Source: Salvelinus alpinus
Lineage: Eukaryota > Chordata > Actinopteri > Salmoniformes > Salmonidae
Assembly (NCBI RefSeq): GCF_045679555.1
Contig: NC_092096.1
Span: 29,702,624-29,766,623, forward strand
Reading direction: 5' to 3'
Length of the DNA stretch: 64,000 nt
In this document: positions 11,749-22,845 of the stretch, piece by piece
Numbering within the stretch: the stretch's first letter is position 1
How the letters are laid out: every line of letters starts with the position of its first letter
Notes under the pieces: model-generated
What the model saw: the letters and a program-made list of their open reading frames with translations, nothing else
What the model was told of the DNA's origin: nothing
Database searches by the model: none
Program-made: the position numbers and the translations under genes

Positions 11749-12310
11749 TTCACCAAAGTGAATGGTCTAAACCTGATAATGTAGGGAATAGTAGAAGCAG
11801 ATTGATTGCTAAGTGTCCTGTCTCACAGACATAATTGCCAGACGCAGTAATTAGCGTGTGTACGCATGGACACACACATTCACACACACACATTCACACA
11901 CACACCATCCTCTCTACTCCAGTTTTTATCTATTTCTACAGAGATTCCATGTAGAGTGGAGCTCGTGACTAACCAGCTCTAAATGCTGCCAAATGAAGTA
12001 ACAAATCCCGGTCATTATAATAATAATGATTTGTCTTTCTACCTATGATTGTCTCTGGATGATCCTCTGCCTGTCTCCTGTTTTTTCACCAAAAGGCATG
12101 GTCTACACTACATAGTGCAGGGAATAGTAGAAGCAGATTGATTGCTAAGTGTCCTGTTATACAGACATATTTGCCAGATGCAGAAATTAGTGTGTGAGCG
12201 CATAGACACACATTCACACACACACCGTCCTCTCTCCTTCCTGTTGCTACTGAGAATCCATGCAGAGTATGATAGTGATAATAATTTGTCTTTCTATCAG
12301 TTATTGCCTC
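11749..12310. repeat. Diverged tandem duplication, about 335-bp unit
   Basis: The segment starting TTCACCAAAGTGAATGGTCT (11749) is repeated from 12087 (TTCACCAAAAGGCATGGTCT). Both copies carry GGGAATAGTAGAAGCAGATT, an ACACACATTCACACACACAC tract and a TAATAATTTGTCTTTCT-like motif. The second copy is shorter in its middle. Confidence 0.75.
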
Positions 12311-12493
12311 TGGACGATCCCCTATGTTTGTACTTTTAATTTCAATAAATAATTTGTCTTCTTCAGAGAGAAATAAAAAAGGAAAACCATTCCTCTGGAA
12401 AAAATAACACTTTTCATATATAAATTAAGCTCAAATCCCTCAGGCAGTTTAGATTGGTGAAACGGTTTGGCTTTTCAACTGATCTGAATACAT

Positions 12494-12752
12494 GTAGAAC
12501 AGTACCTGCTCTGTCAGTGTGTGCTTGTGTGTAGAACAGTACTTGCTCTGTCAGTGTGTGCTTGTGTGTAGAACAGTACCTGCTCTGTCAGTGTGTGCTT
12601 GTGTGTAGAACAGTACTTGCTCTGTCAGTGTGTGCTTGTGTGTAGAACAGTACCTGCTCTGTCAGTGTGTGCTTGTGTGTAGAACAGTACTTGCTCTGTC
12701 AGTGTGTGCTTGTGTGTAGAACAGTACTTGCTCTGTCAGTGTGTGCTTGTAC
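12494..12752. repeat. 37-bp minisatellite, 7 copies
   Basis: GTAGAACAGTAC recurs at 12494, 12531, 12568, 12605, 12642, 12679 and 12716. The base after AGTAC alternates C,T,C,T,C,T,T, so the first six units form three 74-bp dimers. Confidence 0.96.
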
Positions 12753-13769
12753 GCATGTGGATTTGAAATATTGGACAGCATCTTGTAAGTTTGATCCATG
12801 AAGAAGTCAGCAGGAGAATGAAAAGAATAAAGTGCTGGTGGGTGACGGACTGACTTGCCTCCATATCAAGGCTAATCACATAAGCGTTTAAGGAATTTTC
12901 AATGCAAGACTTTAATTAAGATTCAGTCCAGTGGTCACAAAGCCACCGTCTCCATGGGCTGGAGTTAAAAGCTGTCAGGGAGGCATAAGGGTTGGCCTGG
13001 GCCCCAGCCTACGTCTCCTCTCTTTCTGCTCCTTCATCCTGCTCTCTGTCTCTCCATCTGGCCCAGGGGAGCAGGAGGGAGATGTTTGAACAGGTAGGTA
13101 GGGAGGTGGGGGGTAGAGGGGACTGGACTGGAGAGTTGTCTACAGGTAAAGGCAGGTCAGCTCAGGTAAGGCATTTTTATCGTGGAGGGAAGTAGTGGTA
13201 GTTGCTTCCTATAAATCTCTTATGGGCTATTTACTTATCAATACCTTTTTATTTGTACTCACAGCTAATGCGTACAGAGCCCCAGCCTCAGTCCCAAACC
13301 GACCAGGGCCCAGACTCCAAGCTTTCTCAGCTGGATAATCATTTGTAGAGGAATCAATGGTGGCTGGAAAGCTATTAGGAACATTTTAATTTGGAATAAA
13401 AGGAGATTTATGATTGCTGTTATGACGGAGCACCCCAGGTGCTGCGTGGCTGCCGGCTATGGAGGCGTGGGCTGCTGAACAACATCGGGGCAGGCTGGGT
13501 AATATGTTGGAGGGACCACATGCTGCCTCAGTGACTTTGGTGAACCACTCTCTCCCCAAACTTTCCTCCTGCACAGCTAGAGTTAGAAAGTGATTTACAG
13601 AACACTGGCAGCTTCTTCCGTCTATTTCAGCCTTCTTCAACAGACTATTTAAAAGTGGGTGTGTACTGTAAGTGCACTTAGCTGATAACAACTACTGTGA
13701 GTACAACAGCTGGTGGCATTTAAACAATAGATAGGCCTGGAGGGAGAATCATGAGACAGAATGTTCCAG
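12753..13769. other. Intergenic, nothing recognised
   Basis: Short frames only. No repeat family or exon that I can name. Confidence 0.4.
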
Positions 13770-14170
13770 GCCAAATCAAATAAAACAATTATTGTCACAT
13801 GCTCTGTAAACAACAGGTAGCAAAGCTACCAGTGAAATGCTTACTTACAGGCCCTTCCCAACAATGCAGAATACAAAACAAAATATTAATATTAATAATA
13901 TAAATACTCAATGAGCAATGATAGCTTAGCTATATACATGGGGTACCAGTACTGAGTCAATGTGCAGGGGTATGAGGAAATGGAGGTAGATATGTACATA
14001 TAGGAAGGGGTAAAATGACTCAGCAACAGGATAGATAATAAACAGTATCAGCGTGTGTGGTGAGTGTGGAAGTGTGTGTGTGGCAAATGTGTGTCTGTGT
14101 GTACGTGATATGTGTGAGTGAGTGTGTATGTATGTGTGTGTGTGTATGCGTTGGAGTGTCAGTGTAAGTA
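13770..14170 (-). mobile_element. LINE 3' end fragment, left of Tc1 insertion
   Basis: This stretch (TTATTGTCACATGCTCTGTA, CAGTGAAATGCTTACTTACAG and a TGTG-rich part) is the antisense 3' region of a common salmonid LINE. The coding remainder appears at 15715-16487. The Tc1 element between them was inserted at TA 14169-14170. Confidence 0.65.
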
Positions 14171-15712
14171 CAGTGCACTTGGAAGGTATTCAGATCCCTT
14201 GACTTTTTCCCCCAAAATGTACATTACAGCCTTATTCTAAAATTGATTAAATTGTTTTGTTTCTCCTCATCAATCTTCACACAATACCCCATAATGACAA
14301 AGAAAAAACATTTTCAAAACTTTTTTTTGCAAAAAAATAACAATACAACTGAAATATTACATTTACATAAATATTCAGACCCTTTACTCAGTACTTTGTT
14401 GAAGTACCATTGGCAGTGATTATAGCCTCGAGTCTTCTTGTGTATGAAGCTTGGCACACCTGTATTTGGGGGGGGTTTCTCCCATTCTTCTCTGCAGATC
14501 CTCTCAAGCTCTGTCAGGTTGGATGGGGAGTGTCTCTGCACAGGTATTTTCAGGTCTCTCCAGAGATGTTGGATCGGGTTCAAGTCCGGGCTCTGGCAGG
14601 GCTACTCAAGGACATTCAGAAACTTGTCCCGAAGACACTCCAGAGTTGTCCTAGCTGTGTGCTTAAAGTCAATGTCCTGTTGGAAGGTGAACCTTTGCCC
14701 CAGTCTGAGGTCCTGAGCACTCTGGAGCAGGTTTTCATCAAGGATCTCTCTGTACTTAGCTCCGTTCATCTTTCCCTCGATCCTGACTAGTCTGAAGAAC
14801 ATCCCCACAGCATGATGCTGCAACCACCATGCTTCACCGTAGGGATGGTGCCAGGTTTCCTCCAGACGTGGCGCTTGGCATTCAGGCCAAAGAGTTCAAT
14901 CTTGGTTTCATCAGACCAGAGAATCTTGTTTCTCATGGTCTGAGAGTCCTTTAGGTGCCTTTTGGCAAACTCCAAGTGGGCTGTCATGTGTATTTTACTG
15001 AGGAGTGGCTTCCATCTGGCCACTTTACCATAAAGGCCTGATAAATTGAGCGCTGCAGAGATGGTTGTTCTTCTGGAAGGTTCTCCCATCTCCACAGAGG
15101 AACTCTGGAGCTCTGTCAAAGTGACCCTCGGGTTCTTGGTCACCTCCCTGACCAAGGCCCTTCTCCCCCGATTGCTCAGTTTGGTTGGGCAGTCAGCTCT
15201 AGGAATAGTCTTGGTAGTTCCAAACTTCTTCCATTTAAGAATGATGGAGGCCACTGTGTTCTTGGGGACCTTCAATGCTGCAGAATGTTTTTGGTACCCT
15301 TCACCATATCTGTGCCTCGACACAATCCTGTCTAGGAGCTCTGTGGACAATTCCTTCAACCTCATGGCCTGGTTTTTATATAGACAGGTGTGTGCCTTTC
15401 CAAATCATGTCCAATCAATTGAATTTACCACAGGTGGACTCCAATCAAGTTGTAGAAATATCTCAAGGATGATAAATGGAAACAGGATGCACCTGAGCTC
15501 AGTTTCGAGTCTCATAGCAAAGGGTCTGAATACTTCATATATATATATAAATTCAAAACATTTCTAAAAACCTGTTTTTGCTTTGTCATTATGGGGTATT
15601 GTGTGTAGATTGATGAGGGAAAACAATTATTTAATACATTTTAGAATAACGCTGTAACATAACAAAATGTGGAAAAAGTAAAAAGGGACTGAATACTTTC
15701 CCGAATGCACTC
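14171..15712 (-). mobile_element. Tc1-like transposon, inactivated copy 1
   Basis: The element is bounded by TA on both sides (14169-14170 and 15713-15714). Long inverted terminal regions are visible: left CAGTGCACTTGGAAGGTATT, right AATACTTTCCCGAATGCACT. The inner motif ACACAATACCCCATAATGAC is mirrored by GTCATTATGGGGTATTGTGT. The transposase lies antisense inside. It is nested in a LINE fragment. Confidence 0.9.
14314..15365 (-). pseudogene. Tc1-like transposase, frameshifted
   Basis: The start at 15365 opens a frame with the N-terminal HTH region (MRLKELSTELLDRIVSRHRY; GYQKHSAALKVPKNTVASI). It then reaches the first catalytic aspartate in [11 protein letters not shown] and the HVWRKPGT block. 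The frame breaks near 14800. The second aspartate segment (FQQDIDFKHTA) is in another frame at 14602-14823, and the last part ([12 protein letters not shown]) in a third at 14314-14583. The catalytic glutamate normally found in NPIE is Q here. The gene is therefore dead by at least two frameshifts and a missing active-site residue. Confidence 0.9.
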
Positions 15713-15714
15713 TA

Positions 15715-16487
15715 TGTGTGAGTGTGTGGGTAGTGTCCAGTGTATATGCATAGAGTCAAAAAGGGTCAATGCAGATAGTTCGGGTAGCTATTTAGCATTC
15801 TTATGGCTTTGGGTGTAGAAGCTGTTCAGGGTCCTGTTGGTTCCAGACTTGGTGCACCAGTACCGCTTGCCGTGCAGTAGCAGAGAGAGCAGTCTATGAC
15901 TTGGGTGGCTGAAGTCTGACAATTTTTAGGACCTTCCTCTGACACCTCCTGGTATAGAGGTCCTGGATGGCAGGGAGTTCGACCCCAGTGATGTACTCGG
16001 CTGTACGTACTACCCTCTGTAGCACCTTGCCAAGCAGTTTCCATGCCATGCAGTGCTGCAGGCAGTCAAGATGCTCTCAATGGTGCAGCTGTAGAATGTT
16101 TTGAGGATCTGAGCGCCCATGCCAAATCTTTTCAGCCTCTTAAGGGGGAAGAGGCTCTTGTCATGCCCTCTTCACTACTGTCTTGGTGTGTTTGGACCAT
16201 GTTATGTCCTTAGCGATGTGAACACCGAGGAACTTGAAGCTCTCAAACCGCAGCCCCGTCGATGTGAATGGGGGCATTTGGCTCTCCATTTCCTGTAGTC
16301 CATGATAAGCTCCTTTGTCTTGCCCACATTGAAGGAGATGTTGTTGTACTGGCACCACACTGCCAGGTGTTTGACCTTCTCCTATAGGCTGCCAGGTATT
16401 AGTAGTGGGAAGTGTTTGTTCACCTTCGGCCTCACTACCTTTGTTGTTAAACCTGACATCTCCCCTTACCGCAATCTTCCCTCCCAC
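15715..16487 (-). pseudogene. LINE reverse transcriptase C-terminal fragment
   Basis: Read on the minus strand, 16161-16487 contains RFESFKFLGVHIAKDITWSK followed by HTKTVVKRA. This is the conserved FKFLGV block that follows the catalytic site of non-LTR reverse transcriptases. 15826-16044 continues it in a shifted frame (CTASGTGAPSLEPTGP region). The reading frames are broken, and only the 3' end of the element is present. A sister fragment of the same family lies at 35133-35555 and shows the catalytic FADDT motif. Confidence 0.75.
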
Positions 16488-17179
16488 TGCCTTGGCTTTG
16501 TGACCCCTATTAGTCAGACTTGGTCAGCGAGATGCTCTTTGTGTCTGTGTTACATCTCTTTGTGTCTGTGTTACATCTCCCACCACAGAGCACATGCACG
16601 AGCCCCCGTTGCTGTGCAGGGCAGCCAGTGTTCCCATCCAACCTTTGTGTTCTCCTGAGTTGAATCCACAATTAGCTGTCTCCTATTCAACATATACCCC
16701 TAATGCTCTCTTAGCATGACCTATCTACAGGTAAACACCAAACCAATGGACCCCTGGACCCTTACTGAACTACCCCTGTTGCCTGGCTACCCATCCACAT
16801 CTCTGCGGCCAAACTGACGTTTCTTCTCCAGGATGACAGCGATCGATAGAGCAGCGAGTTGTCAGGCAGCTGCCCCTCCTTGGTCTATGGTATCGATTCA
16901 TCATGTTCTTCAGCAGATTCCATTCCACTAGTGGTTTGATGATGTACAAACTGTGCCCACGTGAAAATCTCTGGTTCCCTCTGTTTCTATTACATAGAAG
17001 GAATTCTAAGTTTGGTTTTAGATGGGAGTTCGAACTTTTAGCCCTGATCAAATAGAGGGTTCGACTCGAGAACTGTTTCATTATTGTAGGGTTAACGACC
17101 CCTAAGTGTATATTTAACTTTTGGGGGTGGACGTATTTCTTCACAAGGGGGAGTGCTTTAAAGTGTGGTGGTCTTGATT
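16488..17179. other. Intergenic, nothing recognised
   Basis: A short direct duplication (CTTTGTGTCTGTGTTACATC at about 16537 and 16558) is present. The 124-codon antisense frame at 16770-17144 has no recognisable domain. Confidence 0.35.
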
Positions 17180-17495
17180 TTGAAACAGGGTTTATTCACT
17201 AGGAACTAAACGGAAGCAAACCGAAAGATACAGGGAGGGACCTAATGTACCTGACTTTGTCAAATAGAAACTATTGTTTTTGTTGTAAAATGTTTTTCCG
17301 TTTGGAGTAAACGGTTTCTTGTGCAAAACAGGGGGTGTATTCATTACGGAAACTGTTTAAGGTTTAAGAACCAAACGGAAGCAAAACAAAAGTTTCTATT
17401 GGACAAATTCAGGTAGGTCCCTCCCCGTTTCGTTCCGTCTGCTTCCTTTTACAAAGAAACGTTTTGCAACCAAATCTGTGTAATGAATACGCCCC
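17180..17495. mobile_element. Two head-to-tail MITE copies
   Basis: The right copy (17331-17495) begins GGGGTGTATTCATTAC and ends TAATGAATACGCCCC, a clear inverted terminal repeat. The left copy (17180-17330) starts TTTATTCACTAGGAAC and repeats the internal AACTAAACGGAAGCAAA (compare AACCAAACGGAAGCAAA) and AGGGACCT/AGGTCCCT motifs. There is no coding capacity. Confidence 0.7.
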
Positions 17496-19380
17496 TGGTG
17501 ATTATGTTTGTGATCCATCAACACATCAAGATCAAGAATATGGTGAGTAGCACTGAACCCCTTTTGTAAATGCTTTTACCTGTGTACTCAAATTAGCCAT
17601 ATTTCAATTTCTGAGTACTTTCAGTGCAGATAGACTAGAGCAAATCCTTTTGAGAAGTGTTAATTCCATTAAGATCAAGCTATCTCTTCTCCGTCTATCA
17701 AATGCACGAGGAGGACCTTTGCCGTCAAAACTCATTCACACCATGACAGTGTGTAGCCTATGGTGCTGTGAAATCTTGAAACATCTTCTATTGTCTCGTC
17801 TATTGATTTATTTACGTTCTTTAGGCAGTTTGTGTTCCTTCCTGCCAGAGAGATAGATAGATAGATAGGACTGAGTATAAAATCGCTGGCACTCGGGGCT
17901 GACAGAGTCCATTATGACAGCAATGATGTGTTCACTCCTGCTGTCACCCTTTGACTAATGGCATCTCCTGTAGAACGCATCAAAACTCTGTCTGCCATTC
18001 AACTCAGTATCGAGGTCTTCCATACTTTCAGAGTCAGGAATCTGAGTACAAGTATAATGTCTTCTTTGTGCCAGTCGCTGCTTGTTATTATTCACAAACT
18101 CCTTCAGAAGCTGACTTTAATCAATAGATACAAACACAGCTCTTTATTTTTTTATGTCTTTGCTCTGCACATTTTAAATGATAAGGACGATAATAGCACA
18201 GAGCAGACATTGTGGAGGGAGAGCTCGTTGGGGATATGCTGCCTCAGTCGTCGCTCGGGGATGTTGTGGTCCTGCCAAGGTGCATAGTCTGTGCAGGGCC
18301 GGGAGAAGTGGCCTATTAAACGCCTGTAAAGTAAGCACATTTGATGTCCTTGAGACGTCTACTTCACTCACGCCCTCATAACAGGGTCAATACAGGCCCA
18401 GACAACGGTGGTTCATTGAAAAACATATAAACAGAGACCCATAGATATTGTGATGAATCACTCAAGATGCCGATATAATAATAGAGTTAGCCAATTGGCC
18501 CTCTCTCCTGTCTCCACCTCCCCTCCAAGGCTCTTGCCTATGCTACTCCTCATGGGGGACACTTGTTGTGTGCTCATTGATTATATGGTTTTTAATGCAC
18601 ATCATGCAGAGCAGGAGATGCACAGTAGTAGTGCTGAGAGGGCCTGTATGTCAGTGCATCGATCTCTCCATTAACCGGTCAGTGTTGGACAGTGCAGCCA
18701 TGTATCCTGTTAATAAAGTGTCTACGGTACCACACTGAACCAGGTGCAAAACACATTACTTCCTATTAGATTGGCCAACAACAAGGAGAGCAAATACTTT
18801 GTCAACTGTTTAGTGTTTCCCCATGGACTTTATTCTAATGGAGAGTGTGATATGAGATATCATTTCCCTGGTTTATATTTGCGACTTGTTGTTGTGTTCC
18901 TGCAAAGGCAATAAATCAAGCTCTTTAGCGACTGTCTCCAGATCAGCGCTTGCTGCTACTGCATCAGCATCTAAAGAGCAGACGACATCCATCAGATACT
19001 CTGGGGGCATGTCAATAGTGTGAAGTGGCTTGTCTCCTCCCTTTCATCTGCACTGATATTAAAGAGGCTAAAGCCAATTCACCATAGGTATCTTTACCAT
19101 ATTGTTTCCTCCATATCCTGTTTGTCTCAGACACAATTCCGATGCTCCTTAGTTGAGATTCTGTGAACTGAGACTGGGGCGCTGTGTGATTCCCTGCTCA
19201 GTTGTAAAGATTCATAGATATCTTTAGACTCGGAGGACGTTAGCTTATGGTCTCATGTTCAATTATTAAACCGGCCCAAATGGTGTCTCGGTCTTCCTGG
19301 GCGTCCCTCCCCTGCGCTAGCTGGTGGCTAATGGCTCTGACCGCCACAGAGCTGCTTGTTCAAACCATCAGCAGGAGCTC
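17496..19380. other. Intergenic, nothing recognised
   Basis: A short GATA microsatellite lies at about 17850-17868. Frames at 18150-18380 overlap on both strands and show no domain. Confidence 0.4.
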
Positions 19381-19479
19381 TGCTGGGCGAATGGTTAAGC
19401 TTATTTGCATGTCTTAGTTTTCAGTTGCAAATAAGCTTAACCATTCGCCCAGCAAGCATGTCTTAGTTTTCAGTTGCAA
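19381..19479. repeat. Perfect 29-bp inverted repeat plus 24-bp direct repeat
   Basis: The arm 19381-19409 (TGCTGGGCGAATGGTTAAGC + TTATTTGCA) is exactly complementary to 19426-19454, with a 16-base loop. The loop with its flanks (GCATGTCTTAGTTTTCAGTT + GCAA, 19407-19430) is then repeated at 19456-19479. No terminal duplication suggests a transposon. The pattern fits a replication template switch. Confidence 0.95.
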
Positions 19480-19897
19480 TGAAATGGAATTAGTTGGAAT
19501 CACATTGTGGATGTATCTGGTGTCAGGGTGTGCCGTAGACTAGCCACAGGTCAGAAATGTACTGCGTCGTCCAACTGAGTGTTGGAATTGGGAGATGATA
19601 CTGTGGGGTTCCTATTCGCTCCACTGGTCTTTATGCAGTAGTAACAGAAGAGCAATACATGTTCCCATTCAATCTCTGTTAATGTGCCTATTAACTTTAA
19701 TCGTTTATCAGAGCATCAGGGGTAATTTAATTGTAATCTTTGAAGAGAATAGATTATGTGCACTCTATTAACCTTTTCACTGCTTCCCAGCTAGGCTGCT
19801 GTGTGAATATCAATAGTGTTTTCAGTGTTTGGTCCTCTCCTTTTCTCCATGAGGAGAATTTGAGCAGAGTCAATCTGGACTCAGAGATAGACAATTA

Positions 19898-20455
19898 GTA
19901 TGATATGTTACGTTTTGTATGGTATGTATTCATTTGTGGATTTTCATCATCCATTTCATATGATATGTTATGAATTACAATTCGTATTTGTTACAATCTG
20001 CCATTTGTACAATATGTTACTAATTTGCAAAACGTAAGATATATTACGAATTCCAATTTGTTGTGGCTAACATTAGTTAGTTGTCTAGGTGGCTAATGCT
20101 AATGTTAGCTAGGTACCTAATGTTAGCTAGGCTAGGGGTTAGCTAGGCTAGGGGTTAGGATTAAGGTTAGGGTTAGGTTAAAGGGTTAAGGGAAGGGTTA
20201 ACTAACATGCTAAGTAGTTGCAAAGTTGCTAATTAGCTAAAATGCTAAAGTTGTCTGTGATGAGAATCAAACAGACAACCTTTGGGTTGCTAGAGGTTCA
20301 CGTTATACGTAAACATTCCATCCCGACCAACCACCCTACTTTAGTTTTTGCCTTAAGTAATCCTCTGTTTTATGTATCCATACCAAACGTAACATTTCAT
20401 ACTAAATTGAGTAGGATTTACATTTACTATGTTACGTCCAGTGTATGAGAACAGG
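19898..20455. mobile_element. Class II-like repeat with telomere-like interior
   Basis: The left part repeats ATGATATGTTA-C-type motifs (19898-20050) and the right part ends with TATGTTACGTCCAGTGTATG. Between them, at 20095-20200, lies GCTAATGTTAGCTAGG and GGTTAGGGTTAGG-like sequence. There is no coding capacity. I recognise this as a common salmonid repeat but cannot name its superfamily with confidence. Confidence 0.55.
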
Positions 20456-20959
20456 CTGGCAGAGCAGGATTGTCTAACGTGTATCACTGAGTGCACAATT
20501 TTTTTTTTTTCAACTTTATTTAACCAGGTAAGCCAGTTGAGAACAAGTTCTCATTTACAACTGTGACTTGGCCAAGATAAAGCAAAGCAGTGCGACAGAA
20601 ACAACACAGAGTTACACATGGAATAAACAAGCATACAGTCAATAACACAATAGAACAAAAAAGAAAGTCTATATACAGTGTGTGCAAATGGCATGAGGAG
20701 GTAAGGCAATAAATAGGCCATAGTAGAAAAATAATTACAATTTAGCAGATTAACACTGGAGTGATAGATGAGCAGATGATGATGATCAGATGATTGTATG
20801 TAGGTAGTGATACTGGTGTGCAAAAGAGCAGCAAAGTAAATAAAAACAATATGGGGATGAGGTAGGTAGATTGGGTGGGCTATTTACAGATGGACTAAGC
20901 ACAGCTGCAGCGATCGGTTAGCTGCTCAGATAGCTGATGTTTAAAGTTAGTGAGGGAAA

Positions 20960-22684
20960 TTAAGTCTCCAGCTTCAGCGATGTTTGCAATTCGTTCCAGT
21001 CGCTGGCAGCAGAGAACTGGAAGGAAAGGCAGCCAAAGGAGGTGTTGGCTTTGGGGATGACCAGTGAGATATACCTGCTGGAGCGCGTGCTACGGGTGGG
21101 TGTTTTCATCGTGACCAGTGAGCTGAGATAGGGCGGAGCTTTACCTAGCATAGACTTATAGATGACCTAGAGCCAGTGGGTCTGGCGACAAATATGTAGC
21201 GAGGGCCAGCCGACTAGAGCATACAGGTCGCAGTGGTGGGTGGTATAAGGCGCTTTTGTAACAAAACAGATGGCACTGTGATAGACTACATCCAATTTGC
21301 TGAGTAGAGTATTGGAAGCTATTTTGTAGATGACATCGTGAGTGAAGGAGGCTTTGTTGCGAAATAGAAAGCCGATTCTAGATTTGATTTTGGACTGGAG
21401 ATGTTCGATATGAGTCTGGAGTTTACAGTCTAGCCAGACACCTAGGTATTTGTAGTTGTCCACGTATTCTAGGTCAGAACCGTCCAGAGTAGTGATGCTT
21501 GTCGGGCGGGCGGGTGCGGGCAGTGAACGGTTGAAAAGCATGCATTTGGTGCTAGCGTTTAAGAGCAGTTGGAGGCCACAGAAGGAGTGTTATATGGCAT
21601 TGAAGCTCGTTTGGAGGTTAGTTAACACAGAAGGGCCAGATGTATACAGAATGGTGTCATCTGCGTAGAGGTGAATCAGGGAATCACCCGCAGCAAGAGC
21701 GACATCATTGATATACACAGAGAAAAGAGTCGGCCCGAGAATTGAACCCTGTGGTATCCCCATAGAGGCTGCCAGAGGTCCGGACAACAGGCCTTCCGAT
21801 TTGACACACTGAATTCTGTCTGCGAAGTAGTTGGTGAACCAGGCGAGGCAATCATTTGAGAAACCAAGGCTGTTGAGTCTGCCAATAAGAATGTTGTGAT
21901 TGACAGAGTCGAAAGCCTTAGCCAGGTCGATGAAGACAGCTGCACAGTACTGTCTTTTATTGATGGCGGTTATGATATCGTTTAGGACCTTGAGCGTGGC
22001 TGAGGTGCACCCGTGACCAGCTCGGAAATCGGATTGCACAGCGGAGAAGGTAAGGTGGGATTCGAAAGGGTCAGTTATCTGTTTATTAACTTTGCTTTCA
22101 AAGACTTTAGAAAAGCAGGGCAGGGTGGACATAGGTCTGTAACAGTTTGGGTCTAGAGTGTCACCCCCTTTGAAGAGGGGGATGACCGCGGCAGCTTTCC
22201 AATCTTTAGGGATCTCGGACGAAACAAAAGAGAGGTTGACCAGACTGGTAATAGGGGTTGCAACAATGGCGGCGGATCATTTTGGAAAGAGAGGGTCCAG
22301 ATTGTCTAGCCCAGCTGATTTGTACGGGTCCAGATTTTGCAGCTCTTTCAGAACATCTGCGATCTGGATTTGGGTGAAGGAGAAGCTGGGGAGGCTCGGG
22401 CAAGTAGCTGCGAGGGGTGCAGAGCTGTTGGCTGGGGTTGGGGTAGCCAGGAGGAAAGCATGGCCAGCTGTAGAGAAATGCTTTTTGAAATTTTCGATTA
22501 TCAGGGATTTATCGGTGGTGACTATGTCGCCTAGCCTCAGTGCAGTGGGCAGCTGGGAGGAGGTGCTCTTGTTCTCCATGGACTTTACAGTGTCCCAAAG
22601 CTTTTTGGAGTTAGAGCTACAGGATTCAAATTTCTGTTTGAAAAAGCTAGCCTTTGCTTTCCTGACTTCCCCGAACAGTTGCAT
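20960..22684 (-). pseudogene. LINE reverse transcriptase, broken frames
   Basis: On the minus strand, 22277-22684 carries the region ahead of RT (KKLWDTVKSMENK; AGLDNLDPLFPK). 21590-22132 holds the RT core with QSDFRAGHGCTSATLKVLND, FIDLAKAFDSVNH, GIPQGSILGPTLFSVYINDV and the catalytic YADDTILY. 21167-21541 continues with YKYLGVWLDCKLQTHIEHL, and 20960-21151 ends with SDWNELQTSLKLET. The active-site aspartates (FIDLAKAFD and YADD) are intact. The frames are separated by frameshifts at about 22140-22280, 21545-21590 and 21155. The protein would have copied the LINE RNA at the nicked target. In this copy it cannot be made whole. Confidence 0.92.
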
Positions 22685-22840
22685 ACTATTCGATGCAATT
22701 GCAGTCCGCCACAGGATGTTTTGTGCTGGTTAAAGGCAGTCAGGTCTGTAGTGAACCAAGGGCTATATCTGTTCTTAGTTCTACATTTTTTGAAAGGGGC
22801 ATGCTTATTTAAGGTGCTGAGGAAATTCCTTTTAAAGAAC

Positions 22841-22845
22841 GACCA
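22841..22845. other. Target-site duplication GACCA, left
   Basis: GACCA immediately precedes TGTAACAG of the first LTR. The same five bases follow the last LTR at 28890-28894. This defines the outer limits of the tandem LTR element exactly and shows it inserted as one unit into the LINE. Confidence 0.9.

Larger units (their letters stand above)
20499..22845 (-). mobile_element. LINE, 3' half (RT part), left of LTR insertion
   Basis: The antisense non-LTR element begins on the plus strand with its oligo(A) tail (T-run 20499-20510). It then shows the 3' tail CAACTTTATTTAACCAGGTA, continues through the reverse transcriptase region and stops at 22845, where a tandem LTR element is inserted. The other half resumes at 28890/28895. 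Without the insertion the LINE spans about 4.5 kb. Its tail resembles the tail of the HpaI-type SINEs in this window. Confidence 0.9.

Noticed and set aside
14410-15567. Plus-strand frames of 126 and 173 codons
   Set aside because: They are antisense shadows of the Tc1 transposase.
22158-22733. 191-codon plus-strand frame
   Set aside because: It is the antisense shadow of the LINE coding region. Minus-strand RT motifs are unambiguous.
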